Assembly (NCBI GenBank): GCA_023423335.1
Contig: JAFAFU010000074.1
Location: 1-64,000 of the forward strand
Length of the DNA: 64,000 nt
From: Bacillota bacterium
GTDB lineage: Bacteria; Bacillota; Clostridia; Lachnospirales; Lachnospiraceae
Direction of reading: 5' to 3'
Below are positions 7,990-17,200 of this stretch, in pieces. The stretch's first letter is position 1. The number at the start of each line of letters is the position of its first letter. Under the pieces are notes generated by a model that was not told where the DNA came from, ran no database searches, and saw only the letters and a list, made by a program, of their open reading frames with translations. A program made the translations under genes and the position numbers.

Positions 7990-9849
7990 GTGATTTCATT
8001 TTTCAAGGACGATGATAAGCGAACCCTGCTGTTTTTAGGAGTTTCCTTTATATCGTTAATCATCAGCTTTTTTGATATAGGTTCTTTTCCTGTCAATGCG
8101 GCATGGGCTGCCATCTTGCTCTGCGGTATCCCCATTGTCAAAGGTGCAATCGTAGGGTTGGTTACGGAGTTGGATGTCAAAGCGGATGTTCTTGTTTCTA
8201 TCGCGCTGGCCGCTTCCGTTATTATTGGCGAAATCTTTGCCGCCGGCGAGGTTGCCTTTATCATGACCATTGGTTCATATCTCGAAGAGCGAACAGTCAA
8301 AAAAGCTCGCGCCGGGATCGAAAAGCTGGTACACTTAACGCCGACCACGGCAAGGATAATTCGTGCCGAAACAGAATTCCTTGTTCCGGCAGAACAAATC
8401 AAAATCGGCGATACCTTGCGGGTGCTGGCCGGAGAAACGATTGCTGTTGACGGCATAATTACCAAAGGCCAGACATCGGTAGACCAGTCCGTTATGACCG
8501 GGGAATCCCTTCCGGTAGACAAAGGTGAGGGCGATGAGGTCAAAAGTGGTACAGTCAATCAATTTGGTACTTTTGATATGATCGCACAAAAGGTTGGTGA
8601 AGATAGCTCCCTGCAACGGATGATACGCCTTGTAGAATCCGCCGATGCCGGGAAAGCGAAAATCGTAGGGCTGACCGACCGGTGGGCAACGTGGATTGTA
8701 TTTATTGCTCTTGCAACGGGAGCCCTTACATGGTTTGTCACCGGTGAGATCATTCGCTCCGTGACCATCCTCGTTGTATTTTGTCCCTGTGCCCTGGTGC
8801 TGGCCACACCTACCGCAATTATGGCAGGAATCGGTAATGCCACAAAATACGGAATCCTGATTAGCCGGGGGGATGCATTGGAACGGCTTGCAAATGTGAA
8901 ACGAATTGCCTTTGATAAAACAGGCACGCTCACTTATGGAAAACCTGCTGTAGTCAAAATTGAGAGCTGCGATACTTCCATTGACAAAGCTCAGATATTA
9001 CAATTGTCCGCAGGTGCGGAGCAACGCTCAGAACATCCCCTTGGCAAGGCCATCGTAACTCATTATAAACAGGAATATGGGAAAGCGCCTCTGGAGCCTG
9101 AGAAATTCCGGCTGCTTGCCGGACGCGGCGTATCGGCTGTGGTTAACGGCAGACAAATATATGCAGGGAATGATGCTCTTTTAACCGATCTGAAAATAGC
9201 CTTGCCCGAGGCGTTGCAACAGGGTGCGGAGAACGAAAAGGCAGAGGGCTCCACTGTCATCTATGTTACGGATGATACCCATGTTCTCGGAATGATTGCC
9301 CTGTCAGATACCCTCCGCCCCGATGCTGCCGATACCGTTCAGGCGATTCACTTCACCGGAATAAAAACCGTACTGCTCACAGGTGACGCACCGCAGGCGG
9401 CGGAGCATATCGCAAAAATTGCAGGAATTGACGATGTGAAGTCCGGATGTTTACCGGAAGATAAGCTGTCAGCCATCCGGCAATACCAGCAAAACAATGA
9501 GGCGGTCTGTATGGTAGGCGACGGCATCAACGATGCTCCTGCGCTTAAATCAGCGCAGGTTGGAATTGCGATGGGCGGAATCGGAAGCGACATTGCCATT
9601 GAAGCTGCCGACATAGCTCTCATCGGGGACGATATAAAAGGAATCCCCCATCTGCTGATGCTCTCAAAGAAGGTAACTCGCACCATCAATATTAACCTGG
9701 CAGCTTCCATGACACTCAATTTTGCCGCCATCGGCCTTGCGATAACGGGCATCCTCACCCCCGTTTTAGGCGCATTGGTACATAATGTCGGTTCGGTAGC
9801 TGTTATTATCAATTCATCATTATTATTGAAATGGAGGAAAGTAAAATGA
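7990..9849 (+). CDS. CPx-type (P1B) heavy-metal P-type ATPase, second copy
   Basis: A 619-residue paralogue of the ATPase at 765 with the same architecture: no N-terminal metal-binding domain, TGES, CPCALVLATP, DKTGTLT, SEHP and GDGINDAP. The GTG start at 7990 is supported by AAAGGAGG 6 nt upstream. Its C-terminal membrane segments again carry Asn residues (LNFAAI, HNVGS), so the two pumps may share ion preference. It overlaps the small membrane protein gene that follows by ATGA. Expression is expected to be controlled by the CsoR at 7589 through two operators. Confidence 0.88.
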   Translation: MISFFKDDDKRTLLFLGVSFISLIISFFDIGSFPVNAAWAAILLCGIPIVKGAIVGLVTELDVKADVLVSIALAASVIIGEIFAAGEVAFIMTIGSYLEERTVKKARAGIEKLVHLTPTTARIIRAETEFLVPAEQIKIGDTLRVLAGETIAVDGIITKGQTSVDQSVMTGESLPVDKGEGDEVKSGTVNQFGTFDMIAQKVGEDSSLQRMIRLVESADAGKAKIVGLTDRWATWIVFIALATGALTWFVTGEIIRSVTILVVFCPCALVLATPTAIMAGIGNATKYGILISRGDALERLANVKRIAFDKTGTLTYGKPAVVKIESCDTSIDKAQILQLSAGAEQRSEHPLGKAIVTHYKQEYGKAPLEPEKFRLLAGRGVSAVVNGRQIYAGNDALLTDLKIALPEALQQGAENEKAEGSTVIYVTDDTHVLGMIALSDTLRPDAADTVQAIHFTGIKTVLLTGDAPQAAEHIAKIAGIDDVKSGCLPEDKLSAIRQYQQNNEAVCMVGDGINDAPALKSAQVGIAMGGIGSDIAIEAADIALIGDDIKGIPHLLMLSKKVTRTININLAASMTLNFAAIGLAITGILTPVLGALVHNVGSVAVIINSSLLLKWRKVK

Positions 9850-10025
9850 CAGGATGGTTGCTGTTCGGTTTGTTTTTGCTCGTTGGTCTGGGAATGTTGG
9901 TTACTGGCATTTTCTATATGCAAAAGGAAAAACACGATGCGGAATCTGTAAAAATATATCGCGTGGTGTCCGTCATCGGTGCGGTTTTGTCAGTGGGAGC
10001 AATCATTTATAAGATTGCAGCATAG
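9846..10025 (+). CDS. Small two-helix membrane protein
   Basis: A 59-residue protein with two hydrophobic segments separated by a short charged turn (MQKEKHDAESVKIYR). The start ATG 9846 overlaps the ATPase stop (ATGA) and has GGAGGA 7 nt upstream, so it is translationally coupled to the pump. No metal motif is visible. It may be a small accessory subunit of the pump; I do not recognise the family. Confidence 0.65.
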   Translation: MTGWLLFGLFLLVGLGMLVTGIFYMQKEKHDAESVKIYRVVSVIGAVLSVGAIIYKIAA

Positions 10026-10036
10026 CTTAAAGACAG

Positions 10037-10075
10037 AGCCCGCAGGCTCGAAAAGAACCTGCGGGCTTTATTTTT
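10037..10075 (+). terminator. Rho-independent terminator of the metal module
   Basis: Perfect 10-bp stem AGCCCGCAGG / CCTGCGGGCT followed by TTATTTTT. It closes the + strand block just before the convergent kinase gene. Confidence 0.85.
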
Positions 10076-10085
10076 ACCGTCAAAG

Positions 10086-11087
10086 CTAAGTAACCTGTTT
10101 ATGGAATTTTATACTGAAGGCGGTTCCTGCCCCGGGCCGGCTTGTAACTGTGATATCTCCATTCTGACCGGTTATTATGCTGCGGGCAAGAGCCAGTCCT
10201 ATTCCGACGCTTTCCTTCCCTGTATTCTTCCCCCTGAAAAACCTCTGAAAGATATAGGGAAGTTCACGCTTATCTATCCCTACTCCATTGTCAGAGACCA
10301 GGATCTCAGTATAGATCGGGTTTTCCGAATAGGTGATCGAGATGGTGCCATGGGCTCCGGTATGCTCTATGCAGTTTTTAAGAATGTTTATCAGGGCCTC
10401 CTGTGTCCAGTTTTGATCCCCCAGGAAGGAGGCCTGCTCCTCTCCTTCTATGATCAGCCTCTGCTCCTTCAGTTCCATAGGTATTAATAAAGGTTTCACT
10501 GCCTCCCTGACTAAAGCGGCCGCATTCAGCCGTTCCCTCTTAAATTCTACGGTTCCTGCGTCCAATCTGGATAGCTTCAGCAAAGAGGTAAGCAGCCATT
10601 CCATCCGTTCCAGCTGCTGCCCCAGAGTCCTGGTAAATTCCTTTCTTTTCTCCGGGTCCAGATCATCCTTACTTAGCAGCTCCGACATGACCATCATCGA
10701 TGTCAGAGGGGTTTTCAGCTGGTGGGAAATATCAGACAGGGCATCTGTCAGCTGCTGCTTTTCCTTCTTTAACAGTTCCGCCTGTTTTAAAAGAATCAGG
10801 GTCACCTTATAGATATTACTCTTTAGGATACTGAGTTCTCCCTCCATATTATCCCTTATATCAAGAGAATAGTTCCCATTATATATGTTTCTGAGATAAT
10901 CGGACAGCCGCCGGATATCCCTATACCTCTTTCTGGTAAAAAGTGCCGCCGTCAATATCAGCAGACAGGGAATCAGCAGGATCAGAATACGGATGAAAGG
11001 GTCGATTAAAAAGGTAAGGACGAACCCTGTTATCGTAATGCTCCCCATCACAAGCAGCATAAACTTAAATTCTTTGTTCCGCAGCAT
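10086..11087 (-). CDS. Membrane sensor histidine kinase
   Basis: A 333-residue kinase with two N-terminal transmembrane helices (about residues 10-30 and 33-52) separated by only a few residues, so there is almost no extracytoplasmic sensor. This is the intramembrane-sensing layout. A short linker leads to the H-box (SDISHQLKTPLTSM), then N-box (NILKNCIEHT), G1 (DNGVGI) and G2 (GIGLALARS). It lies 1 nt after the response regulator gene. No ABC genes follow it here, so its target is not evident from the context. Confidence 0.85.
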   Translation of the reverse strand: MLRNKEFKFMLLVMGSITITGFVLTFLIDPFIRILILLIPCLLILTAALFTRKRYRDIRRLSDYLRNIYNGNYSLDIRDNMEGELSILKSNIYKVTLILLKQAELLKKEKQQLTDALSDISHQLKTPLTSMMVMSELLSKDDLDPEKRKEFTRTLGQQLERMEWLLTSLLKLSRLDAGTVEFKRERLNAAALVREAVKPLLIPMELKEQRLIIEGEEQASFLGDQNWTQEALINILKNCIEHTGAHGTISITYSENPIYTEILVSDNGVGIDKRELPYIFQRFFRGKNTGKESVGIGLALARSIITGQNGDITVTSRPGAGTAFSIKFHKQVT

Positions 11088-11088
11088 C

Positions 11089-11766
11089 TCATCCTCCCAC
11101 CTTATAGCCTAAGCCCCGTACCGTCTTTATAAATGTGGGATTCTGCGGATTATCCTCCAGCTTCTCCCGGATCCTTTTGATATAGACGGTCAAGGTATTA
11201 TCATTGACAAAATCCCCAGCTACATCCCATATTCCTTCCAGCAGCTGATTCCGTGACAACACCATCCCTTCATGATTGGCAAAGGTAAGTAAAAGCCGGT
11301 ATTCCAGAGCAGTCAGGCTCACTTCCTTCCCACTCTTATACACCTTCGCATCCAGGGTATTGATCCGGATCTGTTCCAGCTCTATGATATTCCTTGCAGA
11401 GCTTTCCTTCCGGTATCTTCTTAAGACCGTCTTAATTCTTGCCAAAAGCTCTCTGATCCGAAAGGGCTTCGTGATATAATCATCTGCTCCCAGCTCCAGC
11501 CCCATCACAACGTTTACTTCCTCATCACAGGCGGTCAAAATAATCACCGGAATATCCCACCGGGATCTCGCCAGCCTGCACAGATCATATCCGCTGCCAT
11601 CCGGCAGAGACAGATCAAAAATGCACAAGTCGAGCCTGTGCTCGGACATGGCTTTTTTGCCATCCTCGGTATTATGGCAGAGAATGACCGAATATCCTTC
11701 CTCCTGAAGGGAGTATTCCAATCCCATTGCTATCGTCCTGTCATCTTCCACTAATAATATCTTCAC
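11089..11766 (-). CDS. OmpR/PhoB-family response regulator
   Basis: A 225-residue receiver plus winged-helix regulator (KILLVEDD, phospho-Asp in CIFDLSLPDG, YITKPFR, C-terminal KTVRGLGYKVGG). It is related to the regulator at 2845. The GTG at 11766 is chosen as start because ATGGAGG lies 5 nt upstream, giving the usual family N-terminus; longer readings add residues with no family match. It forms an operon with the kinase that follows. Confidence 0.85.
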   Translation of the reverse strand: MKILLVEDDRTIAMGLEYSLQEEGYSVILCHNTEDGKKAMSEHRLDLCIFDLSLPDGSGYDLCRLARSRWDIPVIILTACDEEVNVVMGLELGADDYITKPFRIRELLARIKTVLRRYRKESSARNIIELEQIRINTLDAKVYKSGKEVSLTALEYRLLLTFANHEGMVLSRNQLLEGIWDVAGDFVNDNTLTVYIKRIREKLEDNPQNPTFIKTVRGLGYKVGG

Positions 11767-11816
11767 GGTAACCTCCATTTGCCTGATCTCTCTTTGTATT
11801 TCCGGTATTAGGCGTG

Positions 11817-12437
11817 TCAATTGGCTTTCCTGAAATAGCTTCCCGCCAGCCTTACTGCCTCAGTCAGGTCCGCCGCCACCATGGTAGGCGGGTATATAGA
11901 TGCCAGCTTCTCTTTATCATAACCACCGTATTTGTAGATCCCCGTCGTTACCAGGATGTTGGCCTTGCAGCCCGCATTCATTCCTGCGCCGATATCCGTA
12001 TGCTTGTCCCCGATCAGTACGGAATTTTCCGGATGTATTCCGAACAACTCCCCGGCTTCCTTCAGCAGACCGGGCATCGGCTTCGAACATTCGCATCCCG
12101 GATAACCGGGCGGAAAATTCTTTCTGTCATAATGGGGACAGTAAAGGATCGCATTGATCCAGACCCCCTCCGCATGAAGCTCCTCCAGCATCCGGCTATG
12201 GAAGCTTCTCATATCCTCCTCAGAATATCTTCCCAGGGCTATACCGGATTGGTTCGTTATAATTATGACATAGGCCTCCAGTTTTCCCGCCTCCTTAAGA
12301 GCCGTAAAGGTATCAGGAAAATAATGCAGATCTTCCCGGCGGTAGGGCATAACCGTATCCATAATTATTGTACCGTCCCTGTCAATAAATAATGCTTTGT
12401 CATATTTCACATTGCCGTAGTTCAAGTAATCAACCAT
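11817..12437 (-). CDS. gmhB: HAD-IIIA phosphatase, GmhB-like
   Basis: A 206-residue HAD-superfamily phosphatase resembling D-glycero-D-manno-heptose 1,7-bisphosphate 7-phosphatase. Visible motifs are DRDGT (nucleophile and acid/base Asp), ITNQSG, the zinc-binding Cys-His-Cys-Cys group (CPHYDRKNFPPGYPGCECSKP) and the final IGDKHTDIGAG. In a Gram-positive cell it would act on heptose or a related sugar phosphate for surface glycans, or belong to the wider histidinol-phosphatase group; no other heptose gene is nearby. It stands alone on the - strand. Confidence 0.75.
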   Translation of the reverse strand: MVDYLNYGNVKYDKALFIDRDGTIIMDTVMPYRREDLHYFPDTFTALKEAGKLEAYVIIITNQSGIALGRYSEEDMRSFHSRMLEELHAEGVWINAILYCPHYDRKNFPPGYPGCECSKPMPGLLKEAGELFGIHPENSVLIGDKHTDIGAGMNAGCKANILVTTGIYKYGGYDKEKLASIYPPTMVAADLTEAVRLAGSYFRKAN

Positions 12438-12480
12438 TCTGCCTTCTCCTTATAATGCTTCCAGGCTTTTCTTATTATAC

Positions 12481-12596
12481 CATATGCGCAAGCGCCTATG
12501 GTATTGGCCCTCCGTGCCAGGATGCGCACTCACTTCGTTCGGCGCTGGGTATAATATCTATCGATATTATATCATATACGCAAGCGCCTATGGTAT
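12481..12596. repeat. Pair of 24-bp direct repeats between gene ends
   Basis: CATATGCGCAAGCGCCTATG(GTAT) at 12481-12504 recurs with one change at 12573-12596. Each has the internal dyad GCGCAAGCGC. They lie in the stretch between the terminator at 12634 and the gmhB-like gene start. No coding function is evident. Confidence 0.55.
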
Positions 12597-12633
12597 CGGG
12601 ATATGAAATATCTATCAATTACACCAGGCCGGG

Positions 12634-12671
12634 GAGTAAAAAAGCAACCGGAGGCATTCACCGGTTGCTTT
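12634..12671 (-). terminator. Rho-independent terminator of the Ig/Fn3 protein gene
   Basis: Perfect 11-bp stem AAAGCAACCGG / CCGGTTGCTTT with a 9-nt loop, followed on the - strand by TTTTTT. It lies 11 nt past the stop of the gene at 12682. Confidence 0.85.
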
Positions 12672-12681
12672 AAACATATAT

Positions 12682-14778
12682 TTATTCTGCTATAACAGGC
12701 TTTGTCAATATCGTATTAATATCGAATGCGCAGATCCGATCCACCGGATACGAGGCGTTGGCAAAGGCTCCTGATTCAAAATTAACATACAGATAACCAT
12801 CCTCCAGTGCAATTTCCTCATTCATGGAAGGCATCTCTACGGTGTTTACCAAATCCCCCAGAGGGATAATGTCCTGCTGCTTTTCCGAATAGAGCGGCCG
12901 ATATACATCCAGCTGTCTCATATAGCCCCTGAGTCCCTGATAAAGCTGGCAGGAACGGGAAAGAATAAGATAGCCGTCCTCTGTAAATGCAATGCCCTGA
13001 ACTCTGGTCGGCATATTTATGGTATCCGCCTTCGTTAAGGCAATCGAAGCCGCCTCTTCCTGAATCACATAACTGTTCATCTTCGTTTCCTTCAATTCAT
13101 CATAGGAACCGACCCAAAGCTTATTATCATAATATGTGAGATAGGAAGCAGTTAATCCAAGTTCGCAGGTTGTATAAAAACTTATGTTACTATAAGCCTT
13201 TCCGGCATTTACTGCTGCCTGAATATCCTTGAACATAACCGCAGACACCTTTGTGCCGACTGCCACCCAAAGGTGAGTCCCATCATAGCCGATGCCGCCT
13301 GCGTGGGCTTTCACGGGGAGCACCAGAGTTGTCAGCAGATTTCCTGTTACCTTATCCATTACATAGATCACGGAATTTTCCTCTGACGCCATATCATAGG
13401 CGGTAAGCAGCAGATAGTCCTCTGCAAAGGTGATCCCCTGAGGACACATCTTTGTACTGGTAAAACCGCCGACATTGGTTGTAATCAATCCGGGGATGAC
13501 GATACTTCTTGAGAAGTCCACATTATTACGGAAGAATTCCATTGTTTTATATGCGGAGGATGCCTCAAAGGCCGCCTGATCCGCAAAAAGCTTCGGAGCG
13601 GTACTGGTGGCAGCGACTTCCCTAACGAAAATCTGCTGTTTTTCCGAGGGTGCGCTGTCATAAACCACGCCCATATATTCCCTGCGTGCTACCACGTAGA
13701 AGGTGTAGGTTCTACCTGTAATCAATCCCTCTATCACGCAGGTTGTGCTGGCGTTTCCCTTAATTACCGTCTGTTGTGTATACCCTTTGATATCATCCCC
13801 CATATAGATGGCATAGGAGGTAGCTCCCGTAATTTTATTCCAGGTAAATCTTACCCTTTGATCTCCTGCTTTATATTTTAAAGCGGGCTGAGCAGGGCTT
13901 GTGCTTGTGTTGATCTCAGAGGAGAATTCACCGGTAGTTGCTTTATCATTTTTATATGCGCAAACCTTGTACCGATATCCGGTACTGGATGCTACCGTCT
14001 TATCCGTAAAGGTGGCCGTATCTGCATTTCCGATTACTTTGAAGCTTCCGGAGGATGCCGGAGCACGGGAAATAAGGTAACCGGTTGCCCCGGGAACCTC
14101 ATCCCATGCCAGCGTTATGGAGGCAGCTGTTGTTCCGGATGCTTTAAGACCGGTAACTGCCCCAGGCAAGGAAGTATCTGCGATATATGGCATGGAGAAC
14201 TCTCCAAAATAATCTGACCCGTCCAATTGTCCGACCACACGGATCATATAGATATGAAAGACTCCTGATTTATTATCCAGAAGTATACTGTTGGTAACTG
14301 AACTGTTAATAAACTCAAAGCCTCCGCCGGTCTCCGCCAGTCGGTAAACCTCATAGCGGCTTGCTCCCGCGACTGCATCCCAGCTAAGGGTAATAGAGGT
14401 TGAATTCAATGCTTTTACTGTGATATTCGTAATTTTTGCCAGATATACCCTGACATTGATTGTAATATTGGTGGGCATGTTCCGATAGCTGATTTTAACC
14501 TGCTGGTCACCCAGCTTACTGCTGTCATAACCGTCAAGCTGATAATCTGTGATGACTCTTTGTGTCCCATCACTAAAATAACCTGTCAGAATCATATCGG
14601 AGAAATCCAATTCTTCGCCGCTGCTATAAATTGTCTTTTCAGGAAATCTTGTTAAAACAAATGTATAGGCGGTAGCTGTATCTTCTGCCGCCTTCACTAT
14701 GTTTTGCGGAAGCAAGCCCATAATAATAAAGGACATTGCAAAAACCATAAGTGACATAATCAGTTTCTTCTTCATCAT
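12682..14778 (-). CDS. Secreted Ig-like/Fn3 protein with C-terminal propeller-like region
   Basis: A 698-residue exported protein. The N-terminus (MMKKKLIMSL... ending near VKAAED) is a signal peptide. An Ig-like fold of the kind with YSSGEELDFSDMILTGYFSDG spans about residues 40-110, followed by two or three fibronectin type III modules (SITLSWDAVAGASRYEVYR, SITLAWDEVPGATGYLISR, and a weaker third). The last 270 residues contain repeats like GITFAEDYLLLTAYD and GIGYDGTHLWVAVG, suggesting a beta-propeller. No sortase or catalytic motif is seen. ATG 14778 follows AGGGAG by 6 nt. It is monocistronic, with a promoter at 14974-15002. The ligand is unknown. Confidence 0.75.
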   Translation of the reverse strand: MMKKKLIMSLMVFAMSFIIMGLLPQNIVKAAEDTATAYTFVLTRFPEKTIYSSGEELDFSDMILTGYFSDGTQRVITDYQLDGYDSSKLGDQQVKISYRNMPTNITINVRVYLAKITNITVKALNSTSITLSWDAVAGASRYEVYRLAETGGGFEFINSSVTNSILLDNKSGVFHIYMIRVVGQLDGSDYFGEFSMPYIADTSLPGAVTGLKASGTTAASITLAWDEVPGATGYLISRAPASSGSFKVIGNADTATFTDKTVASSTGYRYKVCAYKNDKATTGEFSSEINTSTSPAQPALKYKAGDQRVRFTWNKITGATSYAIYMGDDIKGYTQQTVIKGNASTTCVIEGLITGRTYTFYVVARREYMGVVYDSAPSEKQQIFVREVAATSTAPKLFADQAAFEASSAYKTMEFFRNNVDFSRSIVIPGLITTNVGGFTSTKMCPQGITFAEDYLLLTAYDMASEENSVIYVMDKVTGNLLTTLVLPVKAHAGGIGYDGTHLWVAVGTKVSAVMFKDIQAAVNAGKAYSNISFYTTCELGLTASYLTYYDNKLWVGSYDELKETKMNSYVIQEEAASIALTKADTINMPTRVQGIAFTEDGYLILSRSCQLYQGLRGYMRQLDVYRPLYSEKQQDIIPLGDLVNTVEMPSMNEEIALEDGYLYVNFESGAFANASYPVDRICAFDINTILTKPVIAE

Positions 14779-14973
14779 ATCCATCTCCCTGCAATTGAAG
14801 CCGTGAACGAGTAGCCAGAAAAATATTGAATAAAAAAAGCCGCGATAAAACGAGGCCTCCACTAATCCAATCTTTCACTTATCTCCATCATAAAATCCAG
14901 TTATGAAACTATAAGATATCTGCTCTGCTCCGTATGTACGCTGCCTATGAATTAGTATCTGAGCCTTAACGTT

Positions 14974-15002
14974 ATAATAAACTTTAACAAGGAAATTGTC
15001 AA
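14974..15002 (-). promoter_or_regulatory. Sigma-A-type promoter for the Ig/Fn3 gene
   Basis: On the - strand, TTGACA (15002-14997) and TATTAT (14979-14974) are spaced by 17 nt, about 195 nt before the start codon at 14778. The rest of the 14779-15153 gap shows no supported gene. Confidence 0.65.
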
Positions 15003-15153
15003 TCAGATTCCTCCAGATATTCCATATTCTCCATCTCGGGGAAAAGTTTATATACAAAATAGCACTGTTGGGTTTATCCGGCTTTGTAATATCCGTTACC
15101 AACAGTGCCGTTCAGATTATATGCAATTCTACTCTGTATCTTTATGGCGATTA

Positions 15154-17142
15154 TCATATATGAAATCTTGTTATCGTTAATCTCAAATTCTCCGCCAACT
15201 CATTTAGCCGATCACAGATATCTGCCGCCACCTGAACGGAGGCTGTCTGTTCCTCCAGAGTCGCAGCCGCCTCTTCCGAACCGGCGGCATTCTGCTCCGC
15301 GATGGTGGCCAGTGATTCCAGCATGTCTTTAATCTGATTATTCGCCGCCTCCATCTCCGCTTCGGAACGGTTTAACTCGGAAACCGCATGCTCTGACAGG
15401 GTCATAGCCTCGGATATGTCCCTGTATCTGATCATCGTGTCGGATACACTTTTTTTCTGATCCTCTGAGGTAAGTAAAATTCTCTTCATGCTATCTGCCG
15501 TCTGTGAAATATGGTGATGCAGTTCCTTCACCACGGAGTCAATATATTGTGAGGATCTGGCGGATTGGTCGGCCATTTTCTGTATCTCCTCCGCTACAAC
15601 GGCAAATCCCCTGCCGGCCTCACCGGCTCTGGCTGCCTCAATCGCCGCATTTAAGGCCAGCAGATTTGTTTGCTTGGCCATTTCCGCAATAATGCTGCTG
15701 GCATCTCCGATCTGAACGGAACTGTTATTCATATTCAGCATAATATCATATGCGCTCTTTGTTGCCAGATCGTTTTCGTGTGTCTGGTTATTCAGCTTTT
15801 CTATATCCTGCAGACCGATATGCACCAGCCCCGTAATCCTGCCTGTTATGGAATTCATGTTCTCCATCAGCTGATGATTCAGCATTATTTTCTGCTCCAG
15901 GACCTCTGCCTGGGACAGACCGGCCTCGGTATTATTCGCCTGTTCGACCGCGCCCCTGGCTATTTCCTCAACGGTATGGGAGATATCCTCTGAGACAGCA
16001 GCCGAACGCTGGGAGGTTGCCGCTAATTTTTGCGCCGTATCCGATACCTCGTTCGCCGAGCCTGTAATATCCGATATGATCTCCCTGAGATTTGCTGTCA
16101 GGGTCTGAAACGATCTTGATAATATTCCGATCTCATCCTTCTGCCTCAGATATTGCTGATCGATATCCTTCTGCAAATCCAAATCCCCGATCAGCTTGGA
16201 TTGCTTTGTCATTACAATCAACGGCTTTGTCAGGGTGATATCCAGCAGGAATACGATTCCTATACTTAAAGCCAGGACCAGGAGCATAACCGTTATTATA
16301 ATCCGGACCATTTTGGGAATGGCCGCCATTACCTCTGCCCGGTCCGCCGTTATGACAAAGCTCCAGGCCGTGCCTTCAATCGGCGCATAGCCCGCATATA
16401 AATACCTGTCACCTTCCTTATAGGCAGCGGCACCGGTACGCTCCTCCATTATCTTCTGAAACATTTCAGCCAGACTTTCCAGCTCCGGATTATCCTCGGA
16501 GGCGGCCACCGGATTAAAGCGTTCAATCACCTTGTTTGTTTCCGGATGTGCAATCACGGTGCCGCTCTCATCAATCATAAAGGCGTACCCATATTCACCG
16601 TAGGCAATATCCTTTGTTATAACACCCAGATAGTCAGCCTCCATCCGGCCGATTAAAGCACCGGTAACGGCATTGTCCTTGATAACGGGGACAGCCACCT
16701 CAATTTCCGGCCGTCTGGTCACCCTGCTGATTACGACACCCGAAATCTCTGCCCTTCCTTCTAAGGCTTCGATGACATAGGCTCTGTCCCGCATCAGCCT
16801 CACTGTTCCATCCGTATAATAGGTGTATCCGTTGGGAAGGACATAACCGATATCGAGAAAATCCGTCTTTTCCAATTCTTCCTTTAATATCGTAACATCT
16901 ACCTCCCACTCGATATTCCTGATCTCTTTTTTCGCCGCGATCAGGTTCAGCATCGAGATAACGGATTCCATTCTGCTCTCCGTTATTTTTGCTCCTTCTG
17001 CTGCCAACAGCTTCAGGGAATACTCTGCCTCCGACTTTAAGGAGTTATATCCGATTGCAATCGAGATAAGGCCGATAATTAAGGCTACCGATAATACCAC
17101 TATGGAAAAAGAAGCGATTAATTTCGTTTTAATGCTTTTCAT
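15154..17142 (-). CDS. Methyl-accepting chemotaxis protein with dCache-type sensor
   Basis: A 662-residue chemoreceptor. A transmembrane helix at about 10-32 is followed by an extracellular region of about 240 residues of dCache type (MDFLDIGYV-like segments, VAVPVIKDNAVTGALIGRMEADYL, YGYAFMIDESGTVIAHP), a second helix near 280-302, a HAMP segment and a long cytoplasmic coiled coil. The hairpin tip is recognisable in AIEAARAGEAGRGFAVVAEEIQKMADQS, the kinase and CheW contact region. Ligand unknown; dCache receptors often bind amino acids or organic acids. The EAL-CBS-GGDEF gene lies just upstream on the same strand. Confidence 0.9.
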   Translation of the reverse strand: MKSIKTKLIASFSIVVLSVALIIGLISIAIGYNSLKSEAEYSLKLLAAEGAKITESRMESVISMLNLIAAKKEIRNIEWEVDVTILKEELEKTDFLDIGYVLPNGYTYYTDGTVRLMRDRAYVIEALEGRAEISGVVISRVTRRPEIEVAVPVIKDNAVTGALIGRMEADYLGVITKDIAYGEYGYAFMIDESGTVIAHPETNKVIERFNPVAASEDNPELESLAEMFQKIMEERTGAAAYKEGDRYLYAGYAPIEGTAWSFVITADRAEVMAAIPKMVRIIITVMLLVLALSIGIVFLLDITLTKPLIVMTKQSKLIGDLDLQKDIDQQYLRQKDEIGILSRSFQTLTANLREIISDITGSANEVSDTAQKLAATSQRSAAVSEDISHTVEEIARGAVEQANNTEAGLSQAEVLEQKIMLNHQLMENMNSITGRITGLVHIGLQDIEKLNNQTHENDLATKSAYDIMLNMNNSSVQIGDASSIIAEMAKQTNLLALNAAIEAARAGEAGRGFAVVAEEIQKMADQSARSSQYIDSVVKELHHHISQTADSMKRILLTSEDQKKSVSDTMIRYRDISEAMTLSEHAVSELNRSEAEMEAANNQIKDMLESLATIAEQNAAGSEEAAATLEEQTASVQVAADICDRLNELAENLRLTITRFHI

Positions 17143-17200
17143 TTGTTATCCTCCGCTGATTTTGAGATAAATAAGGAATGCCGGGATGCAGGATAAAACC

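Noticed and set aside
14875..15102. A 75-codon - strand frame upstream of the Ig/Fn3 gene
   Set aside because: It contains the promoter of that gene, has no ribosome site and no recognisable domain.
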